Assembly (NCBI RefSeq): GCF_030848805.1
Contig: NC_092362.1
Coordinates: forward strand, 22,887,020-22,951,019
Length of the DNA stretch: 64,000 nucleotides
From: Temnothorax longispinosus
Taxonomy: Eukaryota; Arthropoda; Insecta; Hymenoptera; Formicidae
Direction: 5' to 3'
Shown: in pieces, positions 1-11,677 of the stretch
Position numbering within the stretch: the stretch's first letter is position 1
Layout: the number at the start of each line of letters is the position of its first letter
Notes under the pieces: generated by a model
What the model was told of the DNA's origin: nothing
What the model saw: the letters and a program-made list of their open reading frames with translations, nothing else
Databases searched by the model: none
Program-made: the position numbers and the translations under genes

Positions 1-1160
1 GAAAAATCACGTAAATTTTAATAAAAAATAATTATTTTAATGCAAAACATGCGTTATCCGACCTGTGCGCAATATTGGATATTGGATAACTTTGCGCGTT
101 AATAAAAAAATCAGCGTTTGTCGTACGAAAAAAATACAGAGGTCCTTTTTTGTTGCAAATTTTGTCCACAATAAGATGCATATGATAAAATTCGTCTCAA
201 ATAAATTCTAAGGACTGAAAACGGCGAAAAACTAAAACTATTCCAAAAAATCAAAATTTTTTGTTTACATAGTTACAAACTAAAGAAAAAGGGTCTAAAA
301 AATCGGTTGCATTATGAGAAGTATTCTTTGTAGTTTTCAGAAAATGTGTGATTTTTGGGGGATTTTTAATTCCATTTTAAATGACGGAAAAAAATCACCG
401 GCGCAACATAAAAAGAACGATGAAATCGAGGGTTTTCGAGATCCGAGTCTCGGACTTTGACGGCGCGTGCAAGCTAAACGACTGACTTGACGATAAATGT
501 TGTTCAGATCATTATTGTAGATAATTTTAGGCTCTACAAAAAAGGTACGTATAGTTAGTTACCCTATCTTGCTTAGTTTTCGAGATATTTGAGAAAAAAT
601 TAAAAAATCGCGTTTTTTGTTGATAATATTGTTAATAACTTTTTATTGCGCATTAATTTTGCGAAGCAAAATAAATCCCACTTATAGCACCTCAAATCAA
701 AGCGATTCATGATGGTTGCAACCTGGGAAGATTAATTGGAAGGTTCGATGTCTAATATGACTGGCCTAAGAATTTATCGTGTCAAACTTCGCATAACGCT
801 GCTCGATTTTCTTGTGTTCCATTTTCGACGCATCACCCAAACATACTGTTATACAAATGATTGTAGAATCACAAGTGTTAATGTTATCGACTTGAAATTT
901 TAACTGAAAGTAGAGTATAGTATGAATGTAGCTTTCGATCCACTGCAGTCCCGTTTTGACAGTGTTACTAGTTGTTGAGAAAAAAAATTCAGTCTCGTTA
1001 CTTTTTAAACAGACCACGTATATGTTAATAATTATAATATAAAAATATTAAAATAGAAGTTTCTTTTCAGTTATTGTACAGATGTATAGTTAATTGAAAC
1101 TTAACAACACTTGTAGTTGTTACAAGATTGTTCTTTCGTTAGCAAGTTTACTAATCTCAT
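1..1160. other. Left-edge non-coding DNA with a possible extra exon
   Basis: AT-rich DNA with no recognised gene in the first 765 bases. A minus-strand open stretch at 766-1017 encodes 83 residues. It has a good acceptor (polypyrimidine run then ACTAG, about 984-1000) in a phase that fits an alternative last exon of the gene to its right. I see no repeat ends or RNA gene here. Confidence 0.4.
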
Positions 1161-2828
1161 TCATACATGCAAAATAGATAGGCTGTTGTATAGTAGCGGA
1201 GGCACTTGCGAAGTTTTGAGCACTTCAAGTCCACCAGTTGCACGAAGAACTATACTCCATATTTAGTTGAGAGCGTAAAGTTAACTTTAGAGTCTACCAT
1301 GCTATTATAAACTGCGTTAATAAATTATTTTTCTATACGCGCTAAAAATTACTTAAAAATTTTTATATATCACAAAGAATATTATAGGTAACATATTTTG
1401 ATCCATAAAGCACAGCTAGATTATTTCGTAATGATTGCACTAACCGTTCAATACTGACAAATTTTGCATGGTATTGTTGAATTTATCGATTTCATCTTGC
1501 CTCGGGGATAAATAACCGTTGAACGTTCCATGAAGATTAGCGTTTCTTACACTTTTCAAATAATTCGGTTGCTGCTCCAGAATGCTGTAAAGTAACCACT
1601 TAACATCCGCAAATTCCTTGCTCAACTTTTCCTCCAGACTCGCGAATTTTTCGTCCATCGTCTCTAAAAGCATGCGTATTCATCGATTAATGGAAAATCG
1701 TAAGAATTGACACTTGGATGCGTAAGAAGTTCTCTTCTAATAAAATTTAAATAATCAGAATTACTTTTTTGAAGAAAGATACCTAAGTTATTGTCTAATG
1801 ATTTCATTTTTATTCTCTTCTAACTGATTGCAGATATTATTGTAAATATTATGTACGTTGAAAGATAATTGCTATAGCGTTCTTTAATATGTGTCAAGAT
1901 AATATTAATATTATAATATTTATAGTTAATTCAATACTAATATTTATATTATAATTTTAATTTTATCAATATATTGTATTTTATCAATTTTGATTTTTAC
2001 TCACTCGATTTACATACTCCAGTGAGTACTGTTGTAACAGTGGCACGTGCATTCGCGACCACATCTTCCGTTGCGATCTTGCAAGTGGTATGCTGCGTTT
2101 TCGTGACATCGTCGCTGCTGACATTGGCCTCAATCGTCGCTAAAAATTGCAATGTGTCTGTAGATAAATCTGTATTTTTTAGCGAACGCGCCAAAGAAAG
2201 TGCGTGCAACTTTGTCAAACATATATAGATTATAAAACGATTTTTATACATGTAATTTTATGACAAAACTGTATTCTCTCTTCGAGATTACAAACTTTTC
2301 CATATTTTGAAGTCAGAAATTTATCATAAAATATTATATTGAATATAATAGACGTTTAATCTGTTTTCTATATTTTTATTTCTATTATTTTATTTTCAGA
2401 TTTTATTAAATTTAACAAACAGAATTATTATTTAATAATTTTATATACCATATATATATTATTAATTATGCACAAATCTTATACTTCTTGTCTATATAAT
2501 AAATATAAAGGAAAAAGAATGAGTCTTAATTCAAGACTTAAACAAAACTTAATTCAAATAATGATATCATCTAATGTATGTTTGTAATTTTTGAAATTGA
2601 TTTATCGAAATTCTAGTTCTGCTGTGAGTTTTACTAGTTACGCAGCACATATTAAGATAGGATTTTTAATTGTGTTGTTATTTATTAATTTTATCGGGCA
2701 CTAGAAGCTATTAGCACGTGATAAACAACTGTTTCACACCTACGTGTTTTCCGCAAAGATTCACTCGCACCACTGCATGCCAAATAGAGTGAAAACAGTG
2801 ATATGGAATAGCGTATGATCTTCGACAT
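1161..2828 (-). CDS. Unrecognised small secreted protein, four-exon model
   Basis: I do not recognise this protein. Reading the minus strand, exon 1 (2828-2744) encodes a signal-peptide-like start, MSKIIRYSISLFSLYLACSG. It ends at donor C|GTAGGT in phase 1. Exon 2 (2139-2005) follows acceptor GCAATTTTTAG and ends at A|GTGAGT. Exon 3 (1663-1445) follows GCTTTTAG and ends at G|GTTAGT. Exon 4 (1249-1161) ends in TGA. All three junctions are phase 1 and the total of 528 nt gives 175 residues. The mature part has two cysteines near residues 45-75, then a charged stretch (MDEKFASLEEKLSKEF) that could be helical or coiled. A TATA-like TTTATAA lies at 2887-2881, about 55 bases before the ATG. An alternative 3' end would splice exon 3 at TCA|GTATTG and continue into the 766-1017 open frame. 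The first acceptor of exon 2 is also uncertain. No homology supports the gene; it rests on phase agreement and the signal peptide. Confidence 0.4.
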
Positions 2829-2880
2829 CTCGCCGCACGTGAACGACGCGTTGTGAATTCATCACAACGTGTGGCCAAAA

Positions 2881-2887
2881 TTATAAA
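2881..2887 (-). promoter_or_regulatory. TATA-like box before the putative secreted-protein gene
   Basis: On the minus strand TTTATAA lies about 55 bases upstream of the proposed ATG at 2828. This fits a TATA box with a short 5' UTR. It is a short AT-rich match in AT-rich DNA, so the support is weak. Confidence 0.25.
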
Positions 2888-3869
2888 CAGCGAGTAGCTT
2901 CCACTCGCTCTTAAAAATAGATTTTATCGTCTTCTTACCGATGAGAAGGCGTTAAAGAAAAATTACGTAGATAATATAGCGAGATACTTCATAAAAAATT
3001 ATTTCTCATTATACGCGGCGTGCATATTATTCTATTATGTGTAGAATTTTCAATATTACTTCAATAATATGTTCCGGTTTTATCAATTGTATCTGTATTC
3101 GAATTTTAATTTAATAAATAAATATTCAAATTAAATTATTAACTATACAAAAATTTTATTTTGAGCGATTAATTCAATTGGCAAGTGCCGATTAAGTTAA
3201 TTGCCGATTGAGCTAATCTGAGTATGGTCAAAGTCGTTTTAAGCTGCAATTATCGTCGAGTTTAAACATGAATGTCGGTTATCATCAAGATAGATAAAAA
3301 GACTCACTTAATACAACTTGACGAAAATGACATGGAATGAAAAAAATAACTTGAAAAATCGACTTTTGAAAGTCGTTTCTGGAAAAAAAAATATACGCAT
3401 ATTTACGGAATGTTACAAATAAAAAACAAATAAAAAACTCAATTTTTTTATCAGCTCTATGAATCTTCCTGGGACAAAAATTTTCATATAAAATTATAAT
3501 ACAGAGAAAGTTTGATAGAAAGTCTACCACGTTTTTCTCGAAAACGATTAGAGATAAGGGAAGACACCAGCTATTATCAAAATTGTAGGGCAAGTAGGGG
3601 CACATACTTTGATGACTTTAAATAACCTTGAGTGTCTACTTTTCACACCAACAATAAAAAAAAAATGTTTTTAATAGAAAGGGATACTTTCTAGTTACTC
3701 TATCGATAGTACTCAATGGGCTTAATAATTTTTGTATCAGAGTATTTTTCGAAAATTTAACTGTTATCGGGATATATCAACAAAATAAGTCAGAATACAA
3801 GTTTGGAACAAATCTTTTTATTACTACAGTAAGTGTTCAAAATTTTCACTATGTTAATCCAGACATGCC

Positions 3870-4042
3870 TGGTAGTCTTCGCAAAAAACTTGCATTTCTT
3901 CTAACTCTTGTATGATTATTTCACGAAAAATTCTCGTTCTACCACTCGAGAACGTATGGTAAAAAGAATAAAAAATATTTTTTGTGAAATAATCATACAA
4001 GAATTTGAAAAAGAGCAAGCAAGTTTTCAGCGAAGATAGGTA
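3870..4042. repeat. Fold-back inverted repeat
   Basis: Arms of about 55-60 bases (3870-3928 and 3981-4042) are imperfect reverse complements. The best inner match is CTTGTATGATTATTTCACGA against GTGAAATAATCATACAAG. The loop is about 50 bases. It looks like a small non-coding transposon remnant; no target duplication is clear. Confidence 0.6.
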
Positions 4043-5202
4043 CTTTTTTTACTAAAAGTTGAAATTTTTGTTGGCACACGATTTCTGGAATGTAAAGAAA
4101 TATTCGCTTTAGAAGATGTACAATACAAGTGTATGTTATTACATATTTGTAACAATTATTACGTAATTTCCTTATTGCACACATACGTATTCACAATAAA
4201 AAAATAACTCACGGAGAGGCGACAAGATGTGTTTATAAATCGCATGCATTATTCAATTGGCTGATTCATTAGCGCAAACAATCATTTAACGTGAAATGTT
4301 TTGCGATGTTCAGCAAACATTTAGTCAAAGCGAAGAGTACTGCTAAGAGTATTTCCGGTCTGTCTCCCTCCTTCCCCTTCCTCCCGCTGATCTTCTGCTT
4401 TAATTCGTCGGCGTACGCAGGTTAATAATTGCATTAATTATATTATTCAGGTTCGATATTCACTGCAAATACTAAAAATCTATATAGTTTACATCACGTA
4501 TACTATAGATTTTCAGTACTGGCAGTCAAATCAGGGATAATCTAATCAGAATAATGTAATCAATATTAACAGATATCCAGATATCATTCAAGCGAGTAAA
4601 GAATCGCAAGAACTCGCGGCGATCTGGTAAAGAAGAAGGAAACGTGTTGTATATACGAGAATCGCTTGGGCGGATAGCGAGAAAGAACAAATTTTTCGGC
4701 CCAAGTACTCAGCACAAGAAACCGAAAGGTAATAATTACAAGCATAATACATTAATATTTATATAATAGTAAAGGCTCATAAGATTAGAAATCAATCGAA
4801 GAAAAATGGAGCGTGGAGCCGTAACATTATATTTATGTTTTTAAATTGAAATACACGTGTATTAACGAAATATTTTATTAGATGACAAGTGAAGGCGAAA
4901 ATATATACGCAGTCGTACTGTTTCTCCCAAGAAACAAATCGGATAATTTAATTGATATAATATCGTCTTCCTGGATTTTTACGGACGTATGGAGTAGTTT
5001 GTAGATACATCCAGGCCCTGACAACTGCAAAAAATTACCGCATAGTTGTATGAAATGGGTGCAACGTGCACAGTGCACAATGGCGGCATCGTTAACATTC
5101 GAGCGGTAGCCGCGGTAGGCGGGAGAAGCGGTCAGCTGGACTACTGTGATATTCGACTTTTTTTGGCTATATATCTACATCTACAGCGACTTTTATCGAA
5201 AA

Positions 5203-6937
5203 ATGGGCGAGAATGTACAAGGGACGTTTGTATCCGAGAAAATTTCCAAAATAAGGTGGCAGCATGGAAATTTTACGGAAGCGAAAAATTTTTTAACCGG
5301 CAGTTGGGATAACCCGGTAAGGATTTCTGGCATACCTAACCTATAAATTTGTTCCAGATAATTGTACATACTTTATCAGTGTTTTTGTATATGTAATAAA
5401 ACTCTTGTCTTTTAATTAATAATAATTAGTTGAAACTTTGTACATTTATATATTCCAGTAATAGAAATTTAAGAATCTATAATGATGAGGAATTCAAGTA
5501 GTCTTGGAACTTAATCTTGATCTCAAATTTCTCTTCCTCAGATAAATAAAATAACATATTGGACATTTAGAACGAATTACGATGAGGAACCATACCCTGC
5601 AGTCCTGTCGTCGTACTCATTCCTTGGTGATGTAACTGAACTGAAGGTAGTAAACATACTATTCTTTCCTGATAAAATTAATCTTTTTCTTACGCGTTAA
5701 GAATTAATGGAACATGAATTTTCAGTTTATCAGCAAAGATTTCTTTGTCGCCGCCTCGTCTTTAGGCTCGATAAGACTACTGCAAATTGATGAGGATACC
5801 TGTACTGAATTTAAGGAGCACATGGCATGGGAGTTTATACATAGTTTTAAGTGAGTAAACTTGGTTAAATTGATTGTGCTCAGCTTTGAAGTCGAAATAT
5901 ATTAAGTATTATTATTATATTCTTACCAATGTATTTTTACAGAACAACGGATTATGCCTCTTGTACCGCGTTGTCCACCTTTGAACAAGATATAGCTTCA
6001 GTGGGAGAGGACGGAAAGCTTAATCTTCTCACGGCTGCAGAGAAGAAACCAGTTAGGATTATCGGTAAATATTGCATTAACATGTATATTAATATATGTT
6101 TGTAATATACAGTCTGATTATTGTATTTAAAAATATATGTTATCTTTTATTCTCAGAAAATGCTGATAGCTGCTCCATATATTGCGCCGATTTCTTAAAA
6201 CACAATGAGGTGCTTACCGGAAATTCGAGAGGACATATGAAAGTTTGGGACTTGAGAAACGATCGCGATGTGCCTGCAACTACTTTTATGCTTTCCGATC
6301 AAGTTAAAGTAAGTGTTTTATATTATTTTTTTATTATAATTCCAATATATATCAACCTTTAATCTTTTTAAGTCTTATAAAATCTTATCAGTTTTATACA
6401 AGTGACAAATGATTTCACAGACAGCAGCTACGAGTATTACGCACCATCCTACGCAAAGACATATCGTGATCGCCGGCGGAGACGACGGCAGTTTAACCGT
6501 GTGGGATTTAAGGCAGAATACTTATCCAATGTCTCAACTTAATGCACACACCAAAGCTGTCAGCGAGATACTATTCCATCAGGACAGACCCGACAATCTT
6601 TTCACCTGTTCCGTCAACGGAGAATTGTGGCATTGGAACAATGCACAGAGTTCAAAACTGAAACTCGGTAAGTGACTTGAAAGCAATTAGTAAGGAGCTC
6701 AACTACACACGATGCAATTGCGTCCTAAAGATTGATTCTAACATTCTGTTTTTTGTGATATTAGATTCTACGGACATGCATTGGTTGAATACAATTAGTA
6801 CAAATGGAAAAGTTAACGTGACTTCATTGTGCGCCGCTATGCACAAACCGATAAACAGTATCGACATTAACAGATCGACGCTGCTGTTTGGATGTGACAA
6901 TGAAGCTATGTATATTGTAAAAAATGTACTTATTTAA
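5203..6937 (+). CDS. Nup43: Nucleoporin Nup43, WD40 protein
   Basis: Nup43 is a peripheral subunit of the Nup107-160 (Y) complex of the nuclear pore scaffold. Seven exons: 5203-5316, 5542-5646, 5726-5850, 5943-6064, 6157-6308, 6421-6667 and 6765-6937. They total 1038 nt, or 345 residues, slightly shorter than the vertebrate protein. The start MGENVQGTFVSEKISKIRW matches the family N-terminus, followed by FLTGSWDN. WD repeats end in VWDLRN (exon 5) and VWDLRQ (exon 6). Exon 6 also carries the family hallmark LFTCSVNGELWHW. The C-terminus CDNEAMYIVKN matches the last blade. All introns are GT-AG with consistent phases. The ATG at 5203 is chosen because upstream in-frame codons bear no family similarity. 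Confidence 0.95.
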
Positions 6938-6980
6938 CAGTGTGTATATATTTTATTTTTTATATCTTTATTACATTTAA

Positions 6981-6986
6981 AATAAA
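6981..6986 (+). terminator. Poly(A) signal of Nup43
   Basis: AATAAA lies 44 bases after the Nup43 stop codon, at the expected place for a short 3' UTR. Confidence 0.6.
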
Positions 6987-7720
6987 CTTGAAATCGCCAT
7001 CTTTTCTGTACTCATTGGCATTTATTATTTTTCCGACAATGTATGTCGTCCATCTGTACTGCATATGCGAAATTAACTTTTCCTCAGTAAAAAAAGTGGT
7101 GAAACGCCACTAATATTTAATACTAATTACTTCAGTTATCAAGCATTATATCGAAATTATATCAACAACTACTTTACTAAAAGTCTACTTGATTAATTAA
7201 GCAATTGTCTACTTGCATTATAATTTGCAATAGACTGCCCATTTTTTATAGAAAATTCTATTTTCCAATATTTTTAATTTCTCTTTTATTCTTTTATTAT
7301 AAAAGACATTCTGTTCTCTCTTCTTTCTCCTCTTGAATCCTTCTTCCCCGATGGAAATGTCTTGCTGAAAATACTGTATGAAATCTGTACTGGATGAAAA
7401 GTAAAATAAAAGTTACTGAAAAATTATTGAATTCGAATATATTTAAAATACATTAAAAATAAATAATTTTCTTTATGAAATGTAATGTAATACTGTGAAA
7501 TATAAGGAAAGTTAAATTATACTATTCAAAAGTAATAACAAAAATTCTTTTTATGATACCAGGTATGATAAAATTTACTGAATCTAACTAAAAACTGAAA
7601 TTTTACTGAAATATTGATGAAGTAATGAAATAATGAAACTGAGAGAGAATTTCAGTAAAATTTCATTATATTTTCAGTAAAATATTTCTATCAGGGTTTT
7701 TATCTTCTTTTCCTTTTTTC

Positions 7721-7730
7721 CTCTCTCTCG

Positions 7731-7810
<80 letters not shown>
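7721..7810. repeat. (CT)n(CA)n compound microsatellite
   Basis: About 60 bases of CT dinucleotides run directly into 30 bases of CA dinucleotides, about 175 bases upstream of the DHX15 start codon. The tract creates spurious low-complexity open frames. Confidence 0.95.
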
Positions 7811-7811
<1 letters not shown>

Positions 7812-7985
7812 CGCGATTGCCGTCAACACCATCTGCTGTCCCTTGCCTCTACCACAAAGGCAGGAAGCTCCAAGCTCCAAGCCGCTGCTGCTGGCGCCTG
7901 CTTGCCATCTTGACTGACGCCTCGCCTGGAATTTCGTAAACAGTTTTTGCTCCTGCTTGACCGCGTCTGGAGCGACGGGGACGCT

Positions 7986-10900
7986 ATGTCGAAGCGCAGG
8001 ATCGAGGTCATGGATCCCTATGTCAAACGGAAAGCCACGTGAGTGCACCAACGTGTTTCCCGCGTTCGCACGGACGACGCGCGACGGCGGGTACTCTGCG
8101 GCGGTCAGCCGTTCCCCTTTGCCATGTGCAATATCGCGGGCATTGGTATCAGCACCCCGTGCCAGTGCTAGCGCTTATCACGCGCGTCCTGACGTTCCGC
8201 GTCCTGGCACGTGCGCGCTGATTTTCCGACGTCGTGTCCACGGAGACGACGAGTCTCGGACATGTCTCGGGCTCGTCACTTCGACAGCCCCTCACTTCCG
8301 GCAACGAGGAAAACTCTCGTCGCTGCGCTTCGTAACGGTTCTTCGGGTCTGACCTGTGTTTCGCATTTGCAATAAAATAAAACTATGTTTTTAATAATCG
8401 CTCTTTCTCTAGCAAGCACTATTATACATGCTTGTTCGCACGCATCGCCGTGATTTTATTAATCTCGCACGTGTGCCGATGCGTGCGTTAATATCTCGAG
8501 GCCCCTCTGTTCTGCATAGAGATACTTGCTTTCAATTCAGTGCGTACGACACTAGTTTGCGTACTGCTTGTTGCATACGTATGTAGAATGGAAAATTTCA
8601 TATGATGATCATTTTGCAGGGACGGCTCCGTTTCCAACAATGCAACAATCCCAGGGCCCACGGCGGCGAAAAGCCAAGTGCAGTTCAATCCATATACCAT
8701 GCTGCCATACACGCCGAGATACTATGAACTTTATAAAAAGAGGATAACTCTGCCTGTGTTTGAATATCGTGCGGATTTTATGAGATTGCTGTCGCAGCAT
8801 CAATGCATTGTTCTTGTTGGAGAGACAGGCTCCGGCAAAACTACCCAGATACCGCAATGGTGTGTAGAATATTCAAGAAGTATCGGAACCAAAGGAGTCG
8901 CCTGTACTCAACCCAGAAGAGTGGCAGCTATGAGCGTTGCTCAAAGAGTTTCAGAAGAAATGGACGTTGCCTTAGGTACGTATTATAATTATTTGTTACG
9001 TTGAAAAATTAAAGAATATTGTAATATAATCAGAAACAGTGCTGTGACGGTAATAAATTAAAAAAAAAAATTTTTTTTGTAACTTTTACAGGTCAAGAAG
9101 TAGGATACAGCATCCGTTTTGAAGATTGCAGTTCGCCAAGGACCGTGCTGAAGTACATGACTGACGGTATGTTGCTTCGGGAAGGCATGTCTGATCCCAT
9201 GTTGGATGCCTATCAAGTGATACTGCTAGATGAAGCTCATGAAAGAACATTAGCTACTGACTTGCTGATGGGTGTTTTGAAAGAAGTGATCAAGCAGAGA
9301 CCGGACTTGAAACTTGTGATTATGAGTGCTACCTTGGACGCTGGAAAGTTTCAGCAATATTTCGACAATGCACCGCTCATGAACGTACCTGGTAGAACAC
9401 ATCCAGTCGAGATATTTTATACGCCAGAGCCGGAGAGGGACTACTTGGAGGCGGCAATCAGAACTGTCATTCAGATACAGATGTGCGAAGAGATTCCTGG
9501 GGACCTTCTGTTGTTTTTGACCGGTCAGGAGGAAATTGAGGAAGCTTGCAAGAGAATTAAACGAGAAATGGACAACCTGGGACCTGAAGTTGGTGAACTA
9601 AAGTGTATACCACTGTATTCGACACTGCCGCCGAATCTTCAACAGAGAATATTCGAACCTGCTCCGCCTACCAAAGCTAACGGTGCTATCGGCCGAAAAG
9701 TCGTCGTTTCGACTAATATCGCGGAGACATCGTTGACTATCGATGGGGTCGTCTTTGTCATAGATCCTGGTTTTGCCAAGCAAAAAGTAAATGCGACGTT
9801 TTAATTTAATTAATTTAAATTAATAATTGTTTACTATCAATAAATCTTGTTATTAATTTCTAATGCTTTTTGTTAATAGGTATACAATCCTAGGATTCGT
9901 GTCGAATCTCTTTTAGTGTCACCTATCAGCAAGGCTTCAGCGCAACAGAGAGCCGGTCGCGCTGGCAGAACAAGACCCGGAAAATGTTTCAGATTATACA
10001 CAGAAAAGGCGTACAAAAACGAGATGCAAGATAATACCTACCCTGAGATTTTGCGTTCTAATCTTGGAAGCGTCGTATTGCAATTGAAGAAGCTTGGCAT
10101 TGATGATCTGGTGCGTTTATCGTAATATTATATTATTAAAATAATAATATGATCATGTGTTTTTAAGTAACATCGTAAAACTTATTGCATGTTATACGAC
10201 AGGTACATTTTGACTTTATGGATCCACCTGCGCCCGAAACTCTTATGAGAGCTTTGGAACTTCTGAATTATCTAGCAGCTCTTGACGATGATGGAAACCT
10301 GACGGATCTTGGCGCGGTAATGGCAGAGTTTCCATTAGACCCACAGTTGGCGAAGATGCTTATAGCTTCTTGCAATCATAATTGCAGCAATGAGATACTC
10401 AGCATTACTGCTATGCTCTCAGGTAACGTATTGGGGTTTGCTGTACGCGATAATATCGTGCAACTGTTTACTAATAATTTAATGATTATTTTATTTATAT
10501 TATTTATTATTAATTATTAATATATTAAGAAAATCATACGTAAAATATATAAGAAAGAGTTCTAAAAGTAAAGTAATAGAATCAGAATTGTGGTAAGATG
10601 ACATGGTAGTATATTGATGATTGACATGGTATTAGTCCCACAGTGCTTTGTGAGGCCGAATGAATCGAAAAAGGCTGCGGATGACGCAAAAATGAAATTT
10701 GCACACATTGATGGTGATCATCTAACACTACTCAATGTGTATCACTCTTTCAAACAACGTAAGTAGTTGCTTCTTATTATTTCTATCAATCTGAAATATT
10801 AGGCCTGTTCGTTTTTGCTGCACTTCTCAACTAGTGCAATAACTTAGAATGAAACAAATATATTTTCTTTCATTCTAACTTATCGCACTGGTTCAGAAGT

Positions 10901-11677
10901 GCAGCGAAAACGAACAGGCCTGTAGTTTGATAGTTCTACGGTTCTACCTGTGATGAATTAATTACAGATATGGACGATGTTCAATGGTGTTACGACAATT
11001 ACGTGAATTATCGATCGCTGAAGAGCGGAGACAACGTAAGACAACAGTTGAGCAGAATAATGGACAGATTTGTATTAAAACGCACTTCGACGGACTTCAA
11101 TTCAAAAGATTATTACATTAACATCAGGAAAGCTCTTGTTAATGGTTTCTTCATGCAGGTAACATAAATATTGAGTTTCTCTTTATATACATGCTTTTTT
11201 TATTTTATATGCATCTTAATATTGTTATTTCAACATGCAGGTAGCGCATTTAGAGAGAACGGGACATTATCTGACCATCAAAGATAACCAGGTAGTACAA
11301 CTTCATCCGAGCAGTTGTCTCGATCACAAACCAGAGTGGGTTATTTATAATGAATTTGTGCTCACCACTAAAAATTACATCAGAACAGTCACTGACATTA
11401 AACGTAAGTTTTCTTGTGTTATTTTATTATACAATCGGTACACATTCGGGCTAGACTATACTTTTTCTTTTCGTCGATTTATTACAATTAGTAGCATCCG
11501 TTAATTTAATTGTTTTTTTTTTATTGAGATTTTATATATCTTTTTACAGCTGATTGGTTGCTCATGATAGCACCGCAATATTACGATCTACAAAATTTCC
11601 CTCAGTGTGAAGCGAAGAGACAGCTGGAGCTCACTCAAGCGAAATTAGATTCGAAACAGTATCAGGAAGGCTTCTAA
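7986..11677 (+). CDS. Dhx15: DEAH-box RNA helicase DHX15 (Prp43)
   Basis: DHX15/Prp43 is the ATP-dependent helicase that dismantles post-splicing intron-lariat spliceosomes and acts in ribosome biogenesis. Nine exons: 7986-8038, 8620-8975, 9092-9786, 9880-10110, 10203-10422, 10636-10758, 10968-11158, 11241-11403 and 11550-11677. The total of 2160 nt gives 719 residues, shorter than the human protein only in the disordered N-terminus. Motif I GETGSGKT is at residues 85-92 and DEAH at 183-186. The SAT motif (SATLDAGKF) follows, then the TNIAETS motif and motif VI QRAGRAGR near 391-398. The winged-helix, ratchet and OB-fold regions follow, with IRKALVNGFFMQVAHLERTG and the family C-terminus FPQCEAKRQL. 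Exon 1 carries a short basic start MSKRRIEVMDPYVKRK. Intron 1 is CpG-rich; intron 6 hosts a fold-back element. Confidence 0.97.
10801..10921. repeat. Fold-back MITE-like element in DHX15 intron 6
   Basis: This near-perfect hairpin of about 121 bases begins AGGCCTGTTCGTTTTTGCTG and ends in the imperfect reverse complement (CAGCGAAAACGAACAGGCCT). The arms are about 55 bases with a tiny loop. It lies entirely inside the intron. No clear target-site duplication was found. Confidence 0.85.

Larger units (their letters stand above)
2829..5202. other. Intergenic DNA between divergent genes
   Basis: This lies between the putative secreted-protein gene (minus) and Nup43 (plus). It holds one fold-back element (about 3870-4042) and a short run of degenerate direct repeats near 3170-3225, with the words ATTAAGTTAATTGCCGATT. 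The last 150 bases before Nup43 are richer in CpG and are presumably the Nup43 promoter. No other gene was seen. Confidence 0.6.
6938..7985. other. Nup43-DHX15 intergenic region
   Basis: Both neighbours are on the plus strand. The region contains the Nup43 3' UTR, then AT-rich DNA with repeated ACTGAAA/TTTCAGT words (7370-7680), a CT/CA microsatellite, and a CpG-rich DHX15 promoter and 5' UTR from about 7811. No further gene was seen. Confidence 0.7.

Noticed and set aside
4086..4107. Sequence TGGAATGTAAAGAAATAT resembling mature miR-1
   Set aside because: The first 14 bases match, but the 3' end differs. No complementary star strand lies within 80 bases on either side, so no miRNA hairpin can form.
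7674..8051. 125-codon minus-strand open frame
   Set aside because: It is produced by the CT/CA microsatellite and the CpG-rich DHX15 leader and has a low-complexity translation.
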